Positions 28,735 to 37,715 are shown, numbered from the stretch's first letter. The stretch: 39,822 nucleotides of DNA from Bacillus sp. ISL-55 (GCF_018613155.1 NZ_JAGGQU010000008.1:156101-195922); one strand, 5' to 3'. The notes: generated by a model from the letters alone, not told the origin. Translations and numbers: made by a program.

Positions 28735-29103
28735 ATGAAAGAAAAAATACTAATTGTAGACGACCAGTTTGGCATCAGAATTCTACTTAATGAAGTGCTG
28801 CAAAAAGAAGGTTATCAAACATATCAAGCTGCTAATGGCGTCCAGGCCCTGGATATCGTTAAGAAGCATCCACCAGATCTAGTTCTTTTAGACATGAAGA
28901 TCCCTGGTATGGATGGAATTGAAATTCTAAAAAGAATGAAGGTAATCGATCCGGACATCCGCGTCATCATCATGACCGCTTACGGCGAACTCGATATGAT
29001 CCAGGAAGCAATGGATCTCGGTGCGCTGACCCACTTCGCAAAACCATTCGATATTGATGACATCCGCGCAGCAGTTAAAAAATATTCGCAAACCGTTTCG
29101 TAA
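28735..29103 (+). CDS. spo0F: Sporulation response regulator Spo0F
   Basis: Spo0F is a single-domain receiver in the phosphorelay that carries phosphate from the sporulation kinases to Spo0B and on to Spo0A. The 122 residues show the acidic pocket Asp9-Asp10, phospho-acceptor Asp53 ([11 protein letters not shown]), Thr81 (IIMTAYGE) and Lys103 (HFAKPFD). There is no output domain. The ATG follows GGGGGAAGAGG; the frame is open 25 codons further up, but that part covers the promoter leader. Sigma-H and Spo0A control are readable upstream, closing the usual positive loop at the onset of sporulation. Confidence 0.97.
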   Translation: MKEKILIVDDQFGIRILLNEVLQKEGYQTYQAANGVQALDIVKKHPPDLVLLDMKIPGMDGIEILKRMKVIDPDIRVIIMTAYGELDMIQEAMDLGALTHFAKPFDIDDIRAAVKKYSQTVS

Positions 29104-29123
29104 TTGTATACACATTACATAGA

Positions 29124-29158
29124 AATGTCCTCTCGAATTTCCGGAGGGCATTTACTTT
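29124..29158 (+). terminator. Terminator of spo0F
   Basis: AATGTCCTC (29124-29132) pairs with GAGGGCATT (29144-29152) with one G-T pair, followed by TTACTTTTA. Confidence 0.75.
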
Positions 29159-29278
29159 TAAAAAGCAGGTAAAAATCGAGTTTCCAGACTAGTGAAATTA
29201 TTGGTAACGCTTGCTTTATAGCATTTTTATGACACTTTCAAAAACAAGGCTTGAACAATGGTAATTCTGATTTTCTTT

Positions 29279-29287
29279 TGGTATGAT
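29279..29287 (+). promoter_or_regulatory. Extended -10 promoter of fbaA
   Basis: TGG-TATGAT is an extended -10 element. No good -35 is present at 17-18 bp. The leader would be about 125 bases. Apart from this and the spo0F terminator, the 317-base gap shows nothing else. Confidence 0.5.
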
Positions 29288-29420
29288 ACTTATGAATTCA
29301 ACAGGATCATTCGTTTTGATGAATGCCATCTCGGGTACATAATCAACAGCGGAGAAGGAAAACCTTTAAAATGGTAGCATTGTCAAAATGAAAATTGATC
29401 ATAAAGAAGGAGGAAAAAAT

Positions 29421-30278
29421 ATGCCTTTAGTTTCAATGACTGAAATGCTGAAAAAAGCAAATGCGGAAGGCTACGCAGTTGGGCAATTTAACTTAAATAA
29501 CCTTGAATTTACTCAAGCGATCCTTCAGGCTGCAGAAGCTGAAAAATCGCCAGTTATCCTTGGTGTTTCCGAAGGTGCTGCACGTTACATGGGCGGCTTT
29601 AAAACAGTAGTGAAAATGGTAGAAGGATTGATGGAGGACTATAAAACAACAGTTCCAGTCGCAATCCACTTAGACCATGGTTCAAGCTTCGATAAGTGTA
29701 AAGAAGCGATCGATGCAGGTTTCACATCTGTCATGATCGATGCTTCACACGGTCCTTTCGAAGAGAACGTTGAAATCACTTCAAAAGTGGTAGAATACGC
29801 TCACTCAAAAGGTGTTTCTGTTGAAGCTGAACTAGGAGTAGTTGGCGGACAGGAAGATGATGTCGTTGCTGATGGCGTTATCTATGCTGACCCTAAAGAA
29901 TGTGAAGAACTTGTTCAGCGCACTGGCATCGACTGCCTGGCTCCTGCACTTGGTTCTGTACACGGCCCTTACAAAGGCGAACCAAACCTTGGTTTCAAGG
30001 AAATGGAAGAAATCAACAAGACTGCTGGCGTACCATTAGTATTGCACGGCGGAACTGGAATCCCTACAAAAGATATCCAGAAGTCCATCTCATTTGGAAC
30101 TGCTAAAATCAATGTTAACACTGAAAACCAAATCGCTTCTGCTAAAGCAGTTCGTGAAACTCTTGCTGCAAAGCCTGAAGAATATGATCCACGTAAATAC
30201 CTTGGACCAGCTCGCGACGCGATTAAGGAAACAGTAATCGGCAAAATGCGCGAATTTGGTTCTTCTAATAAAGCGTAA
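29421..30278 (+). CDS. fbaA: Fructose-bisphosphate aldolase, class II
   Basis: FbaA cleaves fructose 1,6-bisphosphate to the triose phosphates in glycolysis and runs backwards in gluconeogenesis. The 285-residue TIM barrel has Zn-ligand histidines in HLDHGSS and in VHGPYKGEP and VLHGGTGIP, and the phosphate-binding KINVNT. GGAGGA lies 7 bases before the ATG; 11 in-frame codons upstream are not needed. It shares this neighbourhood with glpX, the gluconeogenic phosphatase. Confidence 0.97.
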   Translation: MPLVSMTEMLKKANAEGYAVGQFNLNNLEFTQAILQAAEAEKSPVILGVSEGAARYMGGFKTVVKMVEGLMEDYKTTVPVAIHLDHGSSFDKCKEAIDAGFTSVMIDASHGPFEENVEITSKVVEYAHSKGVSVEAELGVVGGQEDDVVADGVIYADPKECEELVQRTGIDCLAPALGSVHGPYKGEPNLGFKEMEEINKTAGVPLVLHGGTGIPTKDIQKSISFGTAKINVNTENQIASAKAVRETLAAKPEEYDPRKYLGPARDAIKETVIGKMREFGSSNKA

Positions 30279-30302
30279 TAGTATTAAAATTTTGTTATAA
30301 TT

Positions 30303-30331
30303 AAAACCGCCTTACAATAAGGCGGTTTTTG
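30303..30331 (+). terminator. Terminator of fbaA
   Basis: AAAACCGCCTT pairs perfectly with AAGGCGGTTTT around a 5-base loop and ends in T residues. Confidence 0.92.
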
Positions 30332-30378
30332 TCCATTTATATCAGACTGAAAATTTTGTCGACTGGAGGCGTTTACAA

Positions 30379-31026
30379 ATGAAGTTTTTTATCGATACTG
30401 CCAATATGGAAGAAATTCGCGAGGCATACACTCTGGGGATTCTATCCGGTGTCACAACAAACCCATCGCTTGTGGCAAAAGAAAAGAATGTAAAGTTTGA
30501 AGACCGCTTGAAGGAAATCACTGAACTGGTTCCTGGTTCTGTCAGCGCAGAAGTCATCGCGCTAGATGCAGAAGGCATGATCAAAGAAGGAAAAGAGCTG
30601 GCAGCAATCGCTCCAAACATCACAATCAAAGTTCCAATGACCCCAGAAGGGCTGAAGGCCGTTTCCGTATTCTCAAAAGAGGGAATCAAGACGAACGTAA
30701 CACTTGTCTTCAGCGCAAATCAAGCATTGCTGGCAGCAAGAGCGGGCGCTACATATGTATCACCATTCCTTGGCCGCCTGGATGACATCGGCCATAACGG
30801 ACTCGACCTGATTTCAACGATCGCCGACATCTTCACCATCCACGGCATCGAAACAGAAATCATCGCCGCGTCCATCCGCCATCCACAGCACGTAACAGAC
30901 GCAGCACTAAGAGGCGCACACATCGCAACAGTACCATACAAAGTCATCCAGCAAATGTTCAACCACCCACTAACAGACAAAGGCATCGAAGCATTCCTGA
31001 AAGACTGGGAATCTCGCGGACAGTAA
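30379..31026 (+). CDS. tal: Small transaldolase / fructose-6-phosphate aldolase family protein
   Basis: The 215-residue TIM-barrel protein belongs to the TalC/FSA subfamily (YwjH in B. subtilis). Lys84 (ITIKVPMT) forms the Schiff base and Asp6 lies in FIDTAN. Family members transfer dihydroxyacetone units (transaldolase) or cleave fructose 6-phosphate; Bacillus members are usually considered transaldolases. TGGAGG lies 10 bases before the ATG. It follows fbaA by 100 bases, separated by a terminator, so some read-through or its own promoter is required. Confidence 0.93.
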   Translation: MKFFIDTANMEEIREAYTLGILSGVTTNPSLVAKEKNVKFEDRLKEITELVPGSVSAEVIALDAEGMIKEGKELAAIAPNITIKVPMTPEGLKAVSVFSKEGIKTNVTLVFSANQALLAARAGATYVSPFLGRLDDIGHNGLDLISTIADIFTIHGIETEIIAASIRHPQHVTDAALRGAHIATVPYKVIQQMFNHPLTDKGIEAFLKDWESRGQ

Positions 31027-31094
31027 TTGTTTCTATAGGAAATATGTAATTTATTTGTTGGCTCTGTTATCACCCCAACTGATTTTGTTAAGTC

Positions 31095-31229
31095 CTGTTG
31101 ATCGTAGTGGAAGGCGCGAAGACTCCTGCGGGATCAGCAAGTAATTGGGAGACCCCGCAGGCGTGTTAACGCCGAGGAGGCTCCCAGACTGCCCGCGGAA
31201 AGCGAAGCGCCTGGAACGAAGATCAACAG
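31095..31229. repeat. Dispersed structured repeat, copy 2
   Basis: This 135-bp element is similar to 15485-15617. Ends CTGTTGATC (31095-31103) and GATCAACAG (31221-31229) pair perfectly, with outer TGTTAA / TTAACA pairs added. Inner CCTGCGGG (31125-31132) pairs with CCCGCAGG (31154-31161), and GGCGT-gtta-ACGCC forms a hairpin absent from copy 1. It lies in the 513-base gap between the transaldolase and murA genes. Confidence 0.92.
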
Positions 31230-31346
31230 CCTTGGTTAACAGAGCTATAGAAAAGCCTAGCATTTGTTCAACAAAAATATAGTTTTGGCCGACGAGGTCA
31301 AGTAAGTTTAGGAAGTTTTACCCAATTTAAACTTTTTTGCATTTTA

Positions 31347-31376
31347 TTACATGAAATTGTGAATATCGTGTAAACT
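31347..31376 (+). promoter_or_regulatory. Candidate sigma-A promoter of murA
   Basis: TTACAT (31347-31352) and TAAACT (31371-31376) have an 18-bp spacer. This leaves a leader of about 155 bases before murA, in which I see no strong structure. Confidence 0.4.
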
Positions 31377-31539
31377 AAAGGAATAGAAAACTCCCGGAAT
31401 CTGAGTATTTTTAATGGAAAAATGTTCCTTATTGATTTCGGTAATTTAAATCTAAGTAGAGCCTATATCGGTCTTAGCTGTAAAAAGTTTGCAACTCCAG
31501 CTTGACCTTAATACATCACGGCTTAGAAGGGAGTCAAAA

Positions 31540-32826
31540 ATGGAAAAGCTTAAGATTGCAGGCGGCTATCCTTTAAAAGGGACTGTTCGGGTCAGCGGTG
31601 CGAAAAACAGCGCTGTGGCCTTGATCCCAGCAACGATTTTAGCTGAATCGCCTGTGACCATTGAAGGTTTGCCGGATATTTCCGACGTTCATATGCTCAA
31701 GGACTTGATGGAGGAGATCGGCGGTTCTGTTGAATTCTCGAACAATGAAATGACGGTAGATCCGTCTTCCATGATTTCCATGCCTTTGCCGAATGGAAAA
31801 GTGAAAAAGCTGCGAGCTTCATACTATTTAATGGGAGCGATGCTGGGCCGTTTCAAAAAGGCTGTCATCGGACTGCCGGGCGGCTGCCATTTGGGCCCAA
31901 GGCCGATTGACCAGCATATAAAAGGATTCGAAGCGCTTGGTGCCAGCGTGACAAACGAACAGGGTGCGATCTATCTGCGTGCCGACGAGCTTCGCGGGGC
32001 TAGGATTTATCTTGATGTCGTAAGCGTTGGGGCAACCATCAACATCATGCTTGCTGCTGTCCGGGCAAAAGGGCGCACAATCATTGAAAATGCGGCAAAA
32101 GAGCCGGAAATCATTGATGTAGCGACCTTGCTCACAAATATGGGAGCGAAAATCAAAGGCGCAGGTACGGATGTCATCCGGATCGATGGTGTCGACGAGC
32201 TTCACGGCTGCCGCCACACGATCATTCCTGACCGCATCGAAGCAGGGACGTACCTGATTCTTGGTGCTGCCATTGGTGAAGGTGTAACAATTGATAATGT
32301 CATTCCACAGCATATTGAGTCACTTGTGGCCAAGCTGAAGGAAATGGGTGTCCATATTGAAGCAAGTGACGAGCAAATTTATGTCGCACCAACTGAGCGA
32401 TATAAAGCAATCGATATTAAAACACTTGTTTACCCTGGTTTCCCAACCGATCTGCAGCAGCCATTCACAGCACTGCTTACACGGGCAGAGGGTTCGAGTG
32501 TCGTAACAGATACGATTTATGGTGCCCGCTTCAAGCATATCGACGAGCTTAGAAGAATGAATGCCAATATTAAAGTCGAAGGCAGGTCGGCAATCATCAG
32601 CGGCCCTGTTAAGCTGCAGGGAGCTAAGGTTAAGGCTAGTGACCTCCGCGCAGGAGCTGCACTTGTCATTGCCGGACTGATGGCAGAAGGTGTCACCGAA
32701 ATTACTGGTGTCGACCATATCGACCGCGGCTACAGCCATATCGTTGAAAAGCTAAATGGACTAGGTGCCACAATTTGGCGTGAAGATATGACATCTGAAG
32801 AGCAAGAAGAAGTGAAAAAATCTTAA
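31540..32826 (+). CDS. murAB: UDP-N-acetylglucosamine 1-carboxyvinyltransferase, second paralogue (MurAB/MurZ type)
   Basis: MurA adds enolpyruvate from PEP to UDP-GlcNAc, the first committed step of peptidoglycan synthesis. The 428 residues fold as two inverse alpha/beta barrels; Lys22-Asn23 bind substrate and Cys116 (GGCHLGPR) is the catalytic residue that fosfomycin alkylates. The [15 protein letters not shown] and [12 protein letters not shown] motifs are present. Low-GC Firmicutes carry two MurA genes; the location between ywjH and glpX marks this as the MurAB type. GAAGGGAG lies 6 bases before the ATG; 17 upstream codons have no site. Confidence 0.94.
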   Translation: MEKLKIAGGYPLKGTVRVSGAKNSAVALIPATILAESPVTIEGLPDISDVHMLKDLMEEIGGSVEFSNNEMTVDPSSMISMPLPNGKVKKLRASYYLMGAMLGRFKKAVIGLPGGCHLGPRPIDQHIKGFEALGASVTNEQGAIYLRADELRGARIYLDVVSVGATINIMLAAVRAKGRTIIENAAKEPEIIDVATLLTNMGAKIKGAGTDVIRIDGVDELHGCRHTIIPDRIEAGTYLILGAAIGEGVTIDNVIPQHIESLVAKLKEMGVHIEASDEQIYVAPTERYKAIDIKTLVYPGFPTDLQQPFTALLTRAEGSSVVTDTIYGARFKHIDELRRMNANIKVEGRSAIISGPVKLQGAKVKASDLRAGAALVIAGLMAEGVTEITGVDHIDRGYSHIVEKLNGLGATIWREDMTSEEQEEVKKS

Positions 32827-32997
32827 AAAGTATAGTACAATAGAGCTGTACAATACAAATAGTGGTGCTAATGAATATCGGAATCGCGAAATAGTATAAC
32901 TTATTTAACTATCGAGCAGCTAACTATGGCAGGATTAAAGTTTCTTATCTTAAGCAGATCCAGAGACATGATCGACTAACGAGGAGAAAGTTGATTT

Positions 32998-33036
32998 ATG
33001 GAAACGGATTGGCTGATAGGAACATCTTTTCGGTAG
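32998..33036 (+). CDS. Possible 12-codon leader peptide upstream of glpX
   Basis: ATG at 32998 is preceded by GAGGAG with 11-base spacing and encodes METDWLIGTSFR before a TAG. It ends 34 bases before the glpX start. The strong ribosome site is the only support; conservation is unknown. Confidence 0.3.
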   Translation: METDWLIGTSFR

Positions 33037-33070
33037 GCATTAGCATCTTTCATGACTAGGGGATGATCAT

Positions 33071-34033
33071 ATGGAACGTAGCTTAACGATGGAGCTTGTC
33101 CGCGTGACAGAGGCGGCGGCGCTTGCTTCAGCCCGCTGGATGGGACGCGGTAAAAAAGAAGAAGCTGACGATGCTGCAACGTCGGCAATGAGAGATGTGT
33201 TCGACACCATCCCGATGAAAGGCACAGTCGTAATCGGCGAAGGGGAAATGGACGAAGCACCGATGCTGTATATCGGCGAAAAGCTTGGGACAGGCTATGG
33301 TCCGCGTTTGGACGTTGCTGTCGATCCTTTGGAAGGAACGAACATTGTAGCGTCTGGCGGATGGAATGCCCTTGCAGTCCTTGCTGTGGCAGATAACGGC
33401 AACCTGCTTCACGCACCGGATATGTACATGGATAAACTTGCCGTAGGTCCAGAAGCGGTAGGCATGGTCGATATCAATGCTTCCGTTCTTGATAATCTGA
33501 GGGCTGTAGCAAAAGCGAAGAACAAGGATATTGAAGATGTGGTAGCAACGGTTTTGAACCGTCCTCGCCATGAACATATCATTGCCCAGCTTCGTGATGC
33601 AGGAGCAAGAATCAAATTGATCAACGACGGCGATGTAGCTGGCGCCATCAACACGGCGTTTGATACTACCGGCGTGGATATCCTGTTCGGTTCAGGCGGA
33701 GCACCTGAGGGTGTCATCGCAGCGGTAGCTCTGAAAAGCCTCGGCGGCGAAATTCAGGGTAGATTGCTTCCGCAAAATGACGCAGAGCTCGAACGCTGCA
33801 AAAAAATGGGCATCGATGTCAATAAAGTTCTCCTTATGGAAGATTTCGTCCGCGGCGACGATGCAATTTTTGCTGCAACAGGCGTAACCGATGGCGAGTT
33901 GCTAAAAGGAGTCCAGTTCAAAGGCTCTTACGGCTCAACCCATTCAGTCGTCATGCGCGCAAAATCAGGCACAGTCCGCTTCATTGAAGGACAGCACAGC
34001 CTAAAGAAAAAGCCGCATTTGGTAATGAAATAA
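33071..34033 (+). CDS. glpX: Fructose-1,6-bisphosphatase, class II
   Basis: GlpX removes the 1-phosphate of fructose 1,6-bisphosphate in gluconeogenesis. The 320-residue protein has the Li-sensitive phosphatase metal site: GEGEMDEAP near 56 and [11 protein letters not shown] near 81. Further family motifs are [19 protein letters not shown] and [21 protein letters not shown] lies 6 bases before the ATG. It is placed near fbaA, the aldolase of the same route. It is preceded by a possible mini-ORF and followed by a long hairpin. Confidence 0.95.
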   Translation: MERSLTMELVRVTEAAALASARWMGRGKKEEADDAATSAMRDVFDTIPMKGTVVIGEGEMDEAPMLYIGEKLGTGYGPRLDVAVDPLEGTNIVASGGWNALAVLAVADNGNLLHAPDMYMDKLAVGPEAVGMVDINASVLDNLRAVAKAKNKDIEDVVATVLNRPRHEHIIAQLRDAGARIKLINDGDVAGAINTAFDTTGVDILFGSGGAPEGVIAAVALKSLGGEIQGRLLPQNDAELERCKKMGIDVNKVLLMEDFVRGDDAIFAATGVTDGELLKGVQFKGSYGSTHSVVMRAKSGTVRFIEGQHSLKKKPHLVMK

Positions 34034-34071
34034 TACCTTTTTTATAAAAGCGACTGCAAACCCTTACAACT

Positions 34072-34109
34072 CAGCTCCCTTTGCCGCATTATATAGGTAA
34101 AGGGAGCTG
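34072..34109. other. 14-bp hairpin after glpX without a T-run
   Basis: CAGCTCCCTTTGCC (34072-34085) pairs with GGTAAAGGGAGCTG (34096-34109), one G-T pair, around a 10-base AT loop. Neither flank has a T-run, so intrinsic termination is doubtful. Confidence 0.6.
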
Positions 34110-34175
34110 ATAAATAAAATGATTGATTATTTTTCCTGTTTAAGGGTAAAATGAAAATTGTTTTAATAATCTTTT

Positions 34176-34187
34176 TGATTTAAATCA
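34176..34187. promoter_or_regulatory. Perfect 12-bp palindrome in the rho leader region
   Basis: TGATTTAAATCA is self-complementary and lies about 145 bp before the rho start. It may be an operator, but AT-rich palindromes arise by chance. No clear rho promoter was found in this 298-base gap. Confidence 0.25.
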
Positions 34188-34331
34188 GACCAAACAAGTT
34201 GTATACCTTCATTTAATTCCTTCTTACAACCTTCAAAGGAAACTCATTTCTTCTTTTTCCATCCATACGCATATATTCTTAATACATTTTTTTATGGGGG
34301 AAATCGAAATATTTTAAGGCGTGGTGACATT

Positions 34332-35603
34332 ATGGAAGTAAATATTTCAAGCTTAGAAAATATGAAATTGAAAGAGCTTTATGAACTGGCAAAGGAATAT
34401 AAAGTCTCTTACTACAGCAAATTATCGAAAAAAGAACTTATTTTTGCAATACTTAAAGCTCGTGCGGAACAACAGGGTTATTTTTTCATGGAAGGTGTCC
34501 TGGAAATCATCCAGTCTGAAGGCTTTGGTTTCTTGCGTCCGATTAACTACTCGCCAAGCTCTGAGGATATCTATATCTCGGCTTCGCAGATCCGTCGTTT
34601 CGATTTAAGGAACGGGGATAAAGTATCGGGAAAAGTACGTCCTCCTAAAGAGAACGAACGTTACTTCGGCTTGCTCCAGGTTGAGGCAGTCAATGGGGAT
34701 GACCCTGAATCGGCGAAGGAAAGGGTTCACTTCCCGGGATTGACTCCGTTATATCCTGACCGCATGATGAAATTGGAGACAACTCATAAGCATGTATCAA
34801 CAAGGATCATGGATGTTATCGCTCCTGTCGGTTTTGGTCAGCGTGGCTTGATTGTCGCACCGCCAAAGGCTGGTAAGACGATGCTTTTAAAAGAAATCGC
34901 CAACAGCATCACGACAAATCATCCTGAAGCAGAACTGATTGTGCTGCTGATCGATGAGCGTCCGGAAGAGGTAACCGATATCGAACGTTCCGTTGCCGGC
35001 GATGTTGTCAGCTCAACGTTTGATGAAGTGCCTGAAAACCACATCAAGGTTGCCGAGCTTGTGCTTGAGCGTGCGATGCGCCTTGTTGAGCACAAACGGG
35101 ATGTCATCATCCTGATGGACAGCATCACTCGTCTTGCCCGTGCGTACAACCTTGTCATCCCGCCAAGCGGCCGTACATTGTCAGGTGGTATTGACCCTGC
35201 GGCATTCCACCGTCCGAAGCGCTTTTTCGGTGCTGCCCGTAATATCGAAGAAGGCGGCAGCTTGACGATTCTTGCGACAGCGCTTGTTGATACAGGATCA
35301 CGTATGGATGATGTCATCTATGAAGAGTTCAAGGGAACTGGAAACATGGAACTGCACCTTGACCGTTCGCTTGCAGAGAGAAGGATTTTCCCTGCGATCG
35401 ACATTCGCAGATCCGGAACGCGTAAAGAAGAACTGCTTATTCCGAAAGATCACCTAGACAAGCTGTGGGCAATCCGCAAATCAATGTCGGATTCACCAGA
35501 TTTCGCCGAAAAATTCCTGCGCAAGCTAAGGCTGTCCAAGTCTAATGAAGACTTCTTCGCCGTTCTTGGTGAGGAAATGAAGGGCAATAACAAGCGTTCT
35601 TAA
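34332..35603 (+). CDS. rho: Transcription termination factor Rho
   Basis: Rho is a hexameric RNA-dependent ATPase that ends untranslated transcripts. The 423 residues show the N-terminal helical domain (1-45), the OSB-fold RNA-binding domain ([17 protein letters not shown], near 54-70), Walker A APPKAGKT at 176-183, Walker B VIILMDS and the Q/R-loop [17 protein letters not shown] region. The length is typical for Bacillus, lacking the insert of actinobacterial Rho. The ribosome site (AAGGCGTGG) is unremarkable. The rpmE gene follows with its own promoter. Confidence 0.98.
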   Translation: MEVNISSLENMKLKELYELAKEYKVSYYSKLSKKELIFAILKARAEQQGYFFMEGVLEIIQSEGFGFLRPINYSPSSEDIYISASQIRRFDLRNGDKVSGKVRPPKENERYFGLLQVEAVNGDDPESAKERVHFPGLTPLYPDRMMKLETTHKHVSTRIMDVIAPVGFGQRGLIVAPPKAGKTMLLKEIANSITTNHPEAELIVLLIDERPEEVTDIERSVAGDVVSSTFDEVPENHIKVAELVLERAMRLVEHKRDVIILMDSITRLARAYNLVIPPSGRTLSGGIDPAAFHRPKRFFGAARNIEEGGSLTILATALVDTGSRMDDVIYEEFKGTGNMELHLDRSLAERRIFPAIDIRRSGTRKEELLIPKDHLDKLWAIRKSMSDSPDFAEKFLRKLRLSKSNEDFFAVLGEEMKGNNKRS

Positions 35604-35630
35604 TTCCAAATTATGGTTGTAAAAACTAAC

Positions 35631-35659
35631 TTGAAATATACAGTTGGACTTGTTATAAT
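35631..35659 (+). promoter_or_regulatory. Sigma-A promoter of rpmE
   Basis: TTGAAA (35631-35636), 17-bp spacer and TATAAT (35654-35659). Confidence 0.82.
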
Positions 35660-35681
35660 GAGTGCAGTGTGTTTTTCCAAT

Positions 35682-35696
35682 AACGGTATAACCGTT
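35682..35696 (+). other. Hairpin in the rpmE leader
   Basis: AACGGT-ATA-ACCGTT lies in the 5' untranslated region, about 15 bases after the predicted transcription start and 50 before the start codon. Confidence 0.5.
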
Positions 35697-35746
35697 GATT
35701 ATAACTCTGTTTCGGATATGATTCAGGGCGGAAGGAGATGAAAAGA

Positions 35747-35956
35747 ATGAAATCAGGAATTCATCCAAACTACAAAACAGTTAAGGTGACTTGCGCATGC
35801 GGAAACGAATTCGAAACTGGTTCTGTTAAGAACGAGATTCGCGTTGAAACTTGCTCTGAATGCCACCCATTCTATACTGGACGTCAGAAGTTTGCTGAAG
35901 CTGGCGGACGTGTTGACCGCTTCAACAAGAAATACGGTCTTAAAAACAACCAGTAA
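35747..35956 (+). CDS. rpmE: 50S ribosomal protein L31, zinc-binding type
   Basis: L31 bridges the ribosomal subunits. The 69-residue protein has four cysteines, Cys16, 18, 36 and 39 (CAC...CSEC), so it is the zinc-containing C+ form, as opposed to the C-minus paralogue used under zinc shortage. [10 protein letters not shown] and [11 protein letters not shown] are family signatures. The second of two in-frame ATGs is chosen because AAGGAG lies 9 bases before it and directly abuts the first. It has its own promoter and terminator. Confidence 0.97.
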   Translation: MKSGIHPNYKTVKVTCACGNEFETGSVKNEIRVETCSECHPFYTGRQKFAEAGGRVDRFNKKYGLKNNQ

Positions 35957-35976
35957 TAGTAATATAAGAAACGATC

Positions 35977-36016
35977 AAACAGGCAAGAAGCTTTGCGACT
36001 TGCCTGTTTTTTATTT
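35977..36016 (+). terminator. Terminator of rpmE
   Basis: AAACAGGCAAG pairs perfectly with CTTGCCTGTTT and is followed by TTTTATTTT. Confidence 0.93.
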
Positions 36017-36105
36017 TGCATTTTTTAAAAAAATTGCCTGTACTTTGGGTACATAAATTTATTTTTGTGAACTTTATTAATGTGTCTGGATTCAGCATCT
36101 TTTTT

Positions 36106-36114
36106 TGTTATAAT
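36106..36114 (+). promoter_or_regulatory. Extended -10 promoter of tdk
   Basis: TGT-TATAAT is an extended -10 element; the -35 is poor. Transcription would start near 36121, placing the hairpin at 36151 in the leader. Confidence 0.55.
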
Positions 36115-36150
36115 GGAAAAAGCTGAAAAAAGTGTCGAACTTTTAACCAG

Positions 36151-36202
36151 GCTTTTTTCGTACCTTTATGGCATGAAGAAGCCGTAAAAATACGAAAAAA
36201 GC
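36151..36202 (+). other. Long two-stem hairpin in the tdk leader
   Basis: GCTTTTTTCGTA (36151-36162) pairs perfectly with TACGAAAAAAGC (36191-36202). Inside, TTATGGC (36166-36172) pairs with GCCGTAA (36181-36187) with one G-T pair, leaving an 8-base loop. It ends about 27 bases before the ribosome site and has no T-run after it. Confidence 0.75.
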
Positions 36203-36242
36203 TTACTCAAATTTTGGTTTAGCGAGGAAGGAGAGGCCGACC

Positions 36243-36863
36243 ATGTACGTTATGAAACAGAGCGGTTGGATCGAATTGATCTGCGGCAGCATGTTTTCGG
36301 GTAAATCCGAAGAACTGATCCGCCGCGTGCGCAGAACTCAATTTGCCAAACAAAAAATTGCGGTATTCAAGCCTGCGATTGACAACCGCTACAGCGAAGA
36401 ATCGGTTGTATCACACAACGGAACTGCAGTTACTGCAAAGCCTATTGCCAACTCTATTGATATTTTCAAGCATATCAACCCTGAAATTGATGTTATTGCG
36501 ATTGACGAAGTGCAATTTTTTGACAATGAAATCCTGCAGGTGATCCAGCATCTTGCAGACAGCGGCTACCGCGTCATCGTTGCCGGACTTGACCAGGATT
36601 TCCGCGGAGAGCCATTCGGCCAGATGCCTGCGTTGATGGCCGTTGCAGAAATTGTGACCAAGCTTCAGGCTGTTTGTGCGGTATGTGGTTCGCCATCTAG
36701 CCGAACACAGCGTTTGATCAACGGAAAGCCAGCCTCTTATGATGATCCCGTCATTCTCGTTGGTGCATCCGAATCGTACGAACCACGATGCAGGCACCAT
36801 CATGAAGTTCCTAAATCACCAAACGAGCTTAAGATCGAGAAAACGACTGAAAGCTTAACATAA
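36243..36863 (+). CDS. tdk: Thymidine kinase
   Basis: Tdk phosphorylates thymidine to dTMP in the salvage route. The 206-residue protein is of the bacterial/human TK1 type: P-loop GSMFSGKS (15-22), Asp88-Glu89 in IDEVQFF with catalytic Glu89, and a lasso with zinc ligands Cys145, Cys148, Cys183 and His186 (CRHHH). GGAAGGAG lies 9 bases before the ATG; an ATG three codons later is a less likely alternative. It is monocistronic, with an unusual structured leader and a terminator 8 bases after the stop. Confidence 0.96.
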   Translation: MYVMKQSGWIELICGSMFSGKSEELIRRVRRTQFAKQKIAVFKPAIDNRYSEESVVSHNGTAVTAKPIANSIDIFKHINPEIDVIAIDEVQFFDNEILQVIQHLADSGYRVIVAGLDQDFRGEPFGQMPALMAVAEIVTKLQAVCAVCGSPSSRTQRLINGKPASYDDPVILVGASESYEPRCRHHHEVPKSPNELKIEKTTESLT

Positions 36864-36870
36864 TATGTTT

Positions 36871-36899
36871 AATCCTCCCGGCAGCGGGGGGATTTTTTA
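36871..36899 (+). terminator. Terminator of tdk
   Basis: AATCCTCCCG (36871-36880) pairs with CGGGGGGATT (36885-36894) with one G-T pair, then six T residues. Confidence 0.9.
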
Positions 36900-36900
36900 T

Positions 36901-37032
36901 TGGGTTTAAAGGTAGGGGATTCCCAGATATTGGATGAACGTGCAATTACGTCATGTAATGGTGCAATTATGACAATGGACGGTGCAATTAATTTCTCCTA
37001 ACGTGCAATTATAACTCTTGAACGTGCAATTA
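36901..37032 (+). repeat. Post-terminator element: 25-base TGG..CCA inverted repeat plus five GTGCAATTA copies at exact 21-bp period
   Basis: Bases 36901-36925 begin TGGG and end CCCA. GTGCAATTA then starts at 36940, 36961, 36982, 37003 and 37024, exactly 21 bp apart, with variable sequence between. It fills most of the 304-base gap before the lipoprotein gene. Confidence 0.92.
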
Positions 37033-37167
37033 CAGTGGCTAAGTAAGAGAATAATTTTTCCAGTTGCTGATTTTTCTTGAAAAATGTTGATTCAGGAACT
37101 CAGCAATACTGTTTCAATGCATTTCAGCAGCTTTTTGGGGCAACCTAACAGCGGGAGGTGCCATAAT

Positions 37168-37617
37168 TTGAAAAAATTAATCATGTTGTTTGTGCTTGCG
37201 ATGGTTATGGTTTCAGGATGTGTCCAGGATAATACAGATTCAGTCTATGATAAGGATCAAGACCAGGCTGGCATGGACCTGAATAGGGATGATGATGGTG
37301 TCCGCGAAGGAGATGGCCCTAATTTCACGAGGGACAAGGATGACGGCATGACAATGACCGATCAGAACCCGAATTTGCTGAATACAGATAACGAAAACCA
37401 CCATAGTTTTTCACAGGATGTGCAAAAAGCGAAGGACGTCATTACTGATGTTGGCTATGAACCTGGTTCCATCTGGATCAACGGCGGCGAAATGAACGTA
37501 ACCGCACAGCTTCAAGGGCGCGTAACCCGAAAAGATCGTGAAAATGCCCAAAAGACATTGCAGGAGAAGCTGACAAGAGCCTTGCCGCGTTACGATATTA
37601 ACGTTGATATTAAGTAA
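37168..37617 (+). CDS. Predicted lipoprotein, function unknown
   Basis: The 149-residue protein starts at a TTG 8 bases after GGGAGGTG. It has a lipoprotein signal: a KK n-region, a hydrophobic stretch (LIMLFVLAMVMV) and lipobox VSGC with Cys near 17. An Asp-rich, disordered part (20-85) follows, then a small folded domain (DVQKAKDVITDVGYEPG...) ending in DINVDIK. The C-terminal domain resembles the short domain of spore lipoproteins of the YhcN/YlaJ kind, but I am not sure of that assignment. The frame is open 28 codons further upstream without a ribosome site. It lies alone between tdk and prfA with its own terminator. Confidence 0.8.
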   Translation: MKKLIMLFVLAMVMVSGCVQDNTDSVYDKDQDQAGMDLNRDDDGVREGDGPNFTRDKDDGMTMTDQNPNLLNTDNENHHSFSQDVQKAKDVITDVGYEPGSIWINGGEMNVTAQLQGRVTRKDRENAQKTLQEKLTRALPRYDINVDIK

Positions 37618-37631
37618 AATTGCAGCGCCAC

Positions 37632-37664
37632 AGCATGCTCGTACCAAGGGCATGCTTTTTATTT
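37632..37664 (+). terminator. Terminator of the lipoprotein gene
   Basis: AGCATGC (37632-37638) pairs with GCATGCT (37650-37656) and is followed by TTTTATTTAT. Confidence 0.8.
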
Positions 37665-37715
37665 ATACATAAAAGGCAGGTACAAGTCGCTTGCGCTTTT
37701 CTTGTCACAATGGCT

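Noticed and set aside
29251-29287. TTGAAC as -35 partner of the fbaA -10
   Set aside because: The spacing of 25 bp is far too long; the extended -10 motif explains the promoter better.
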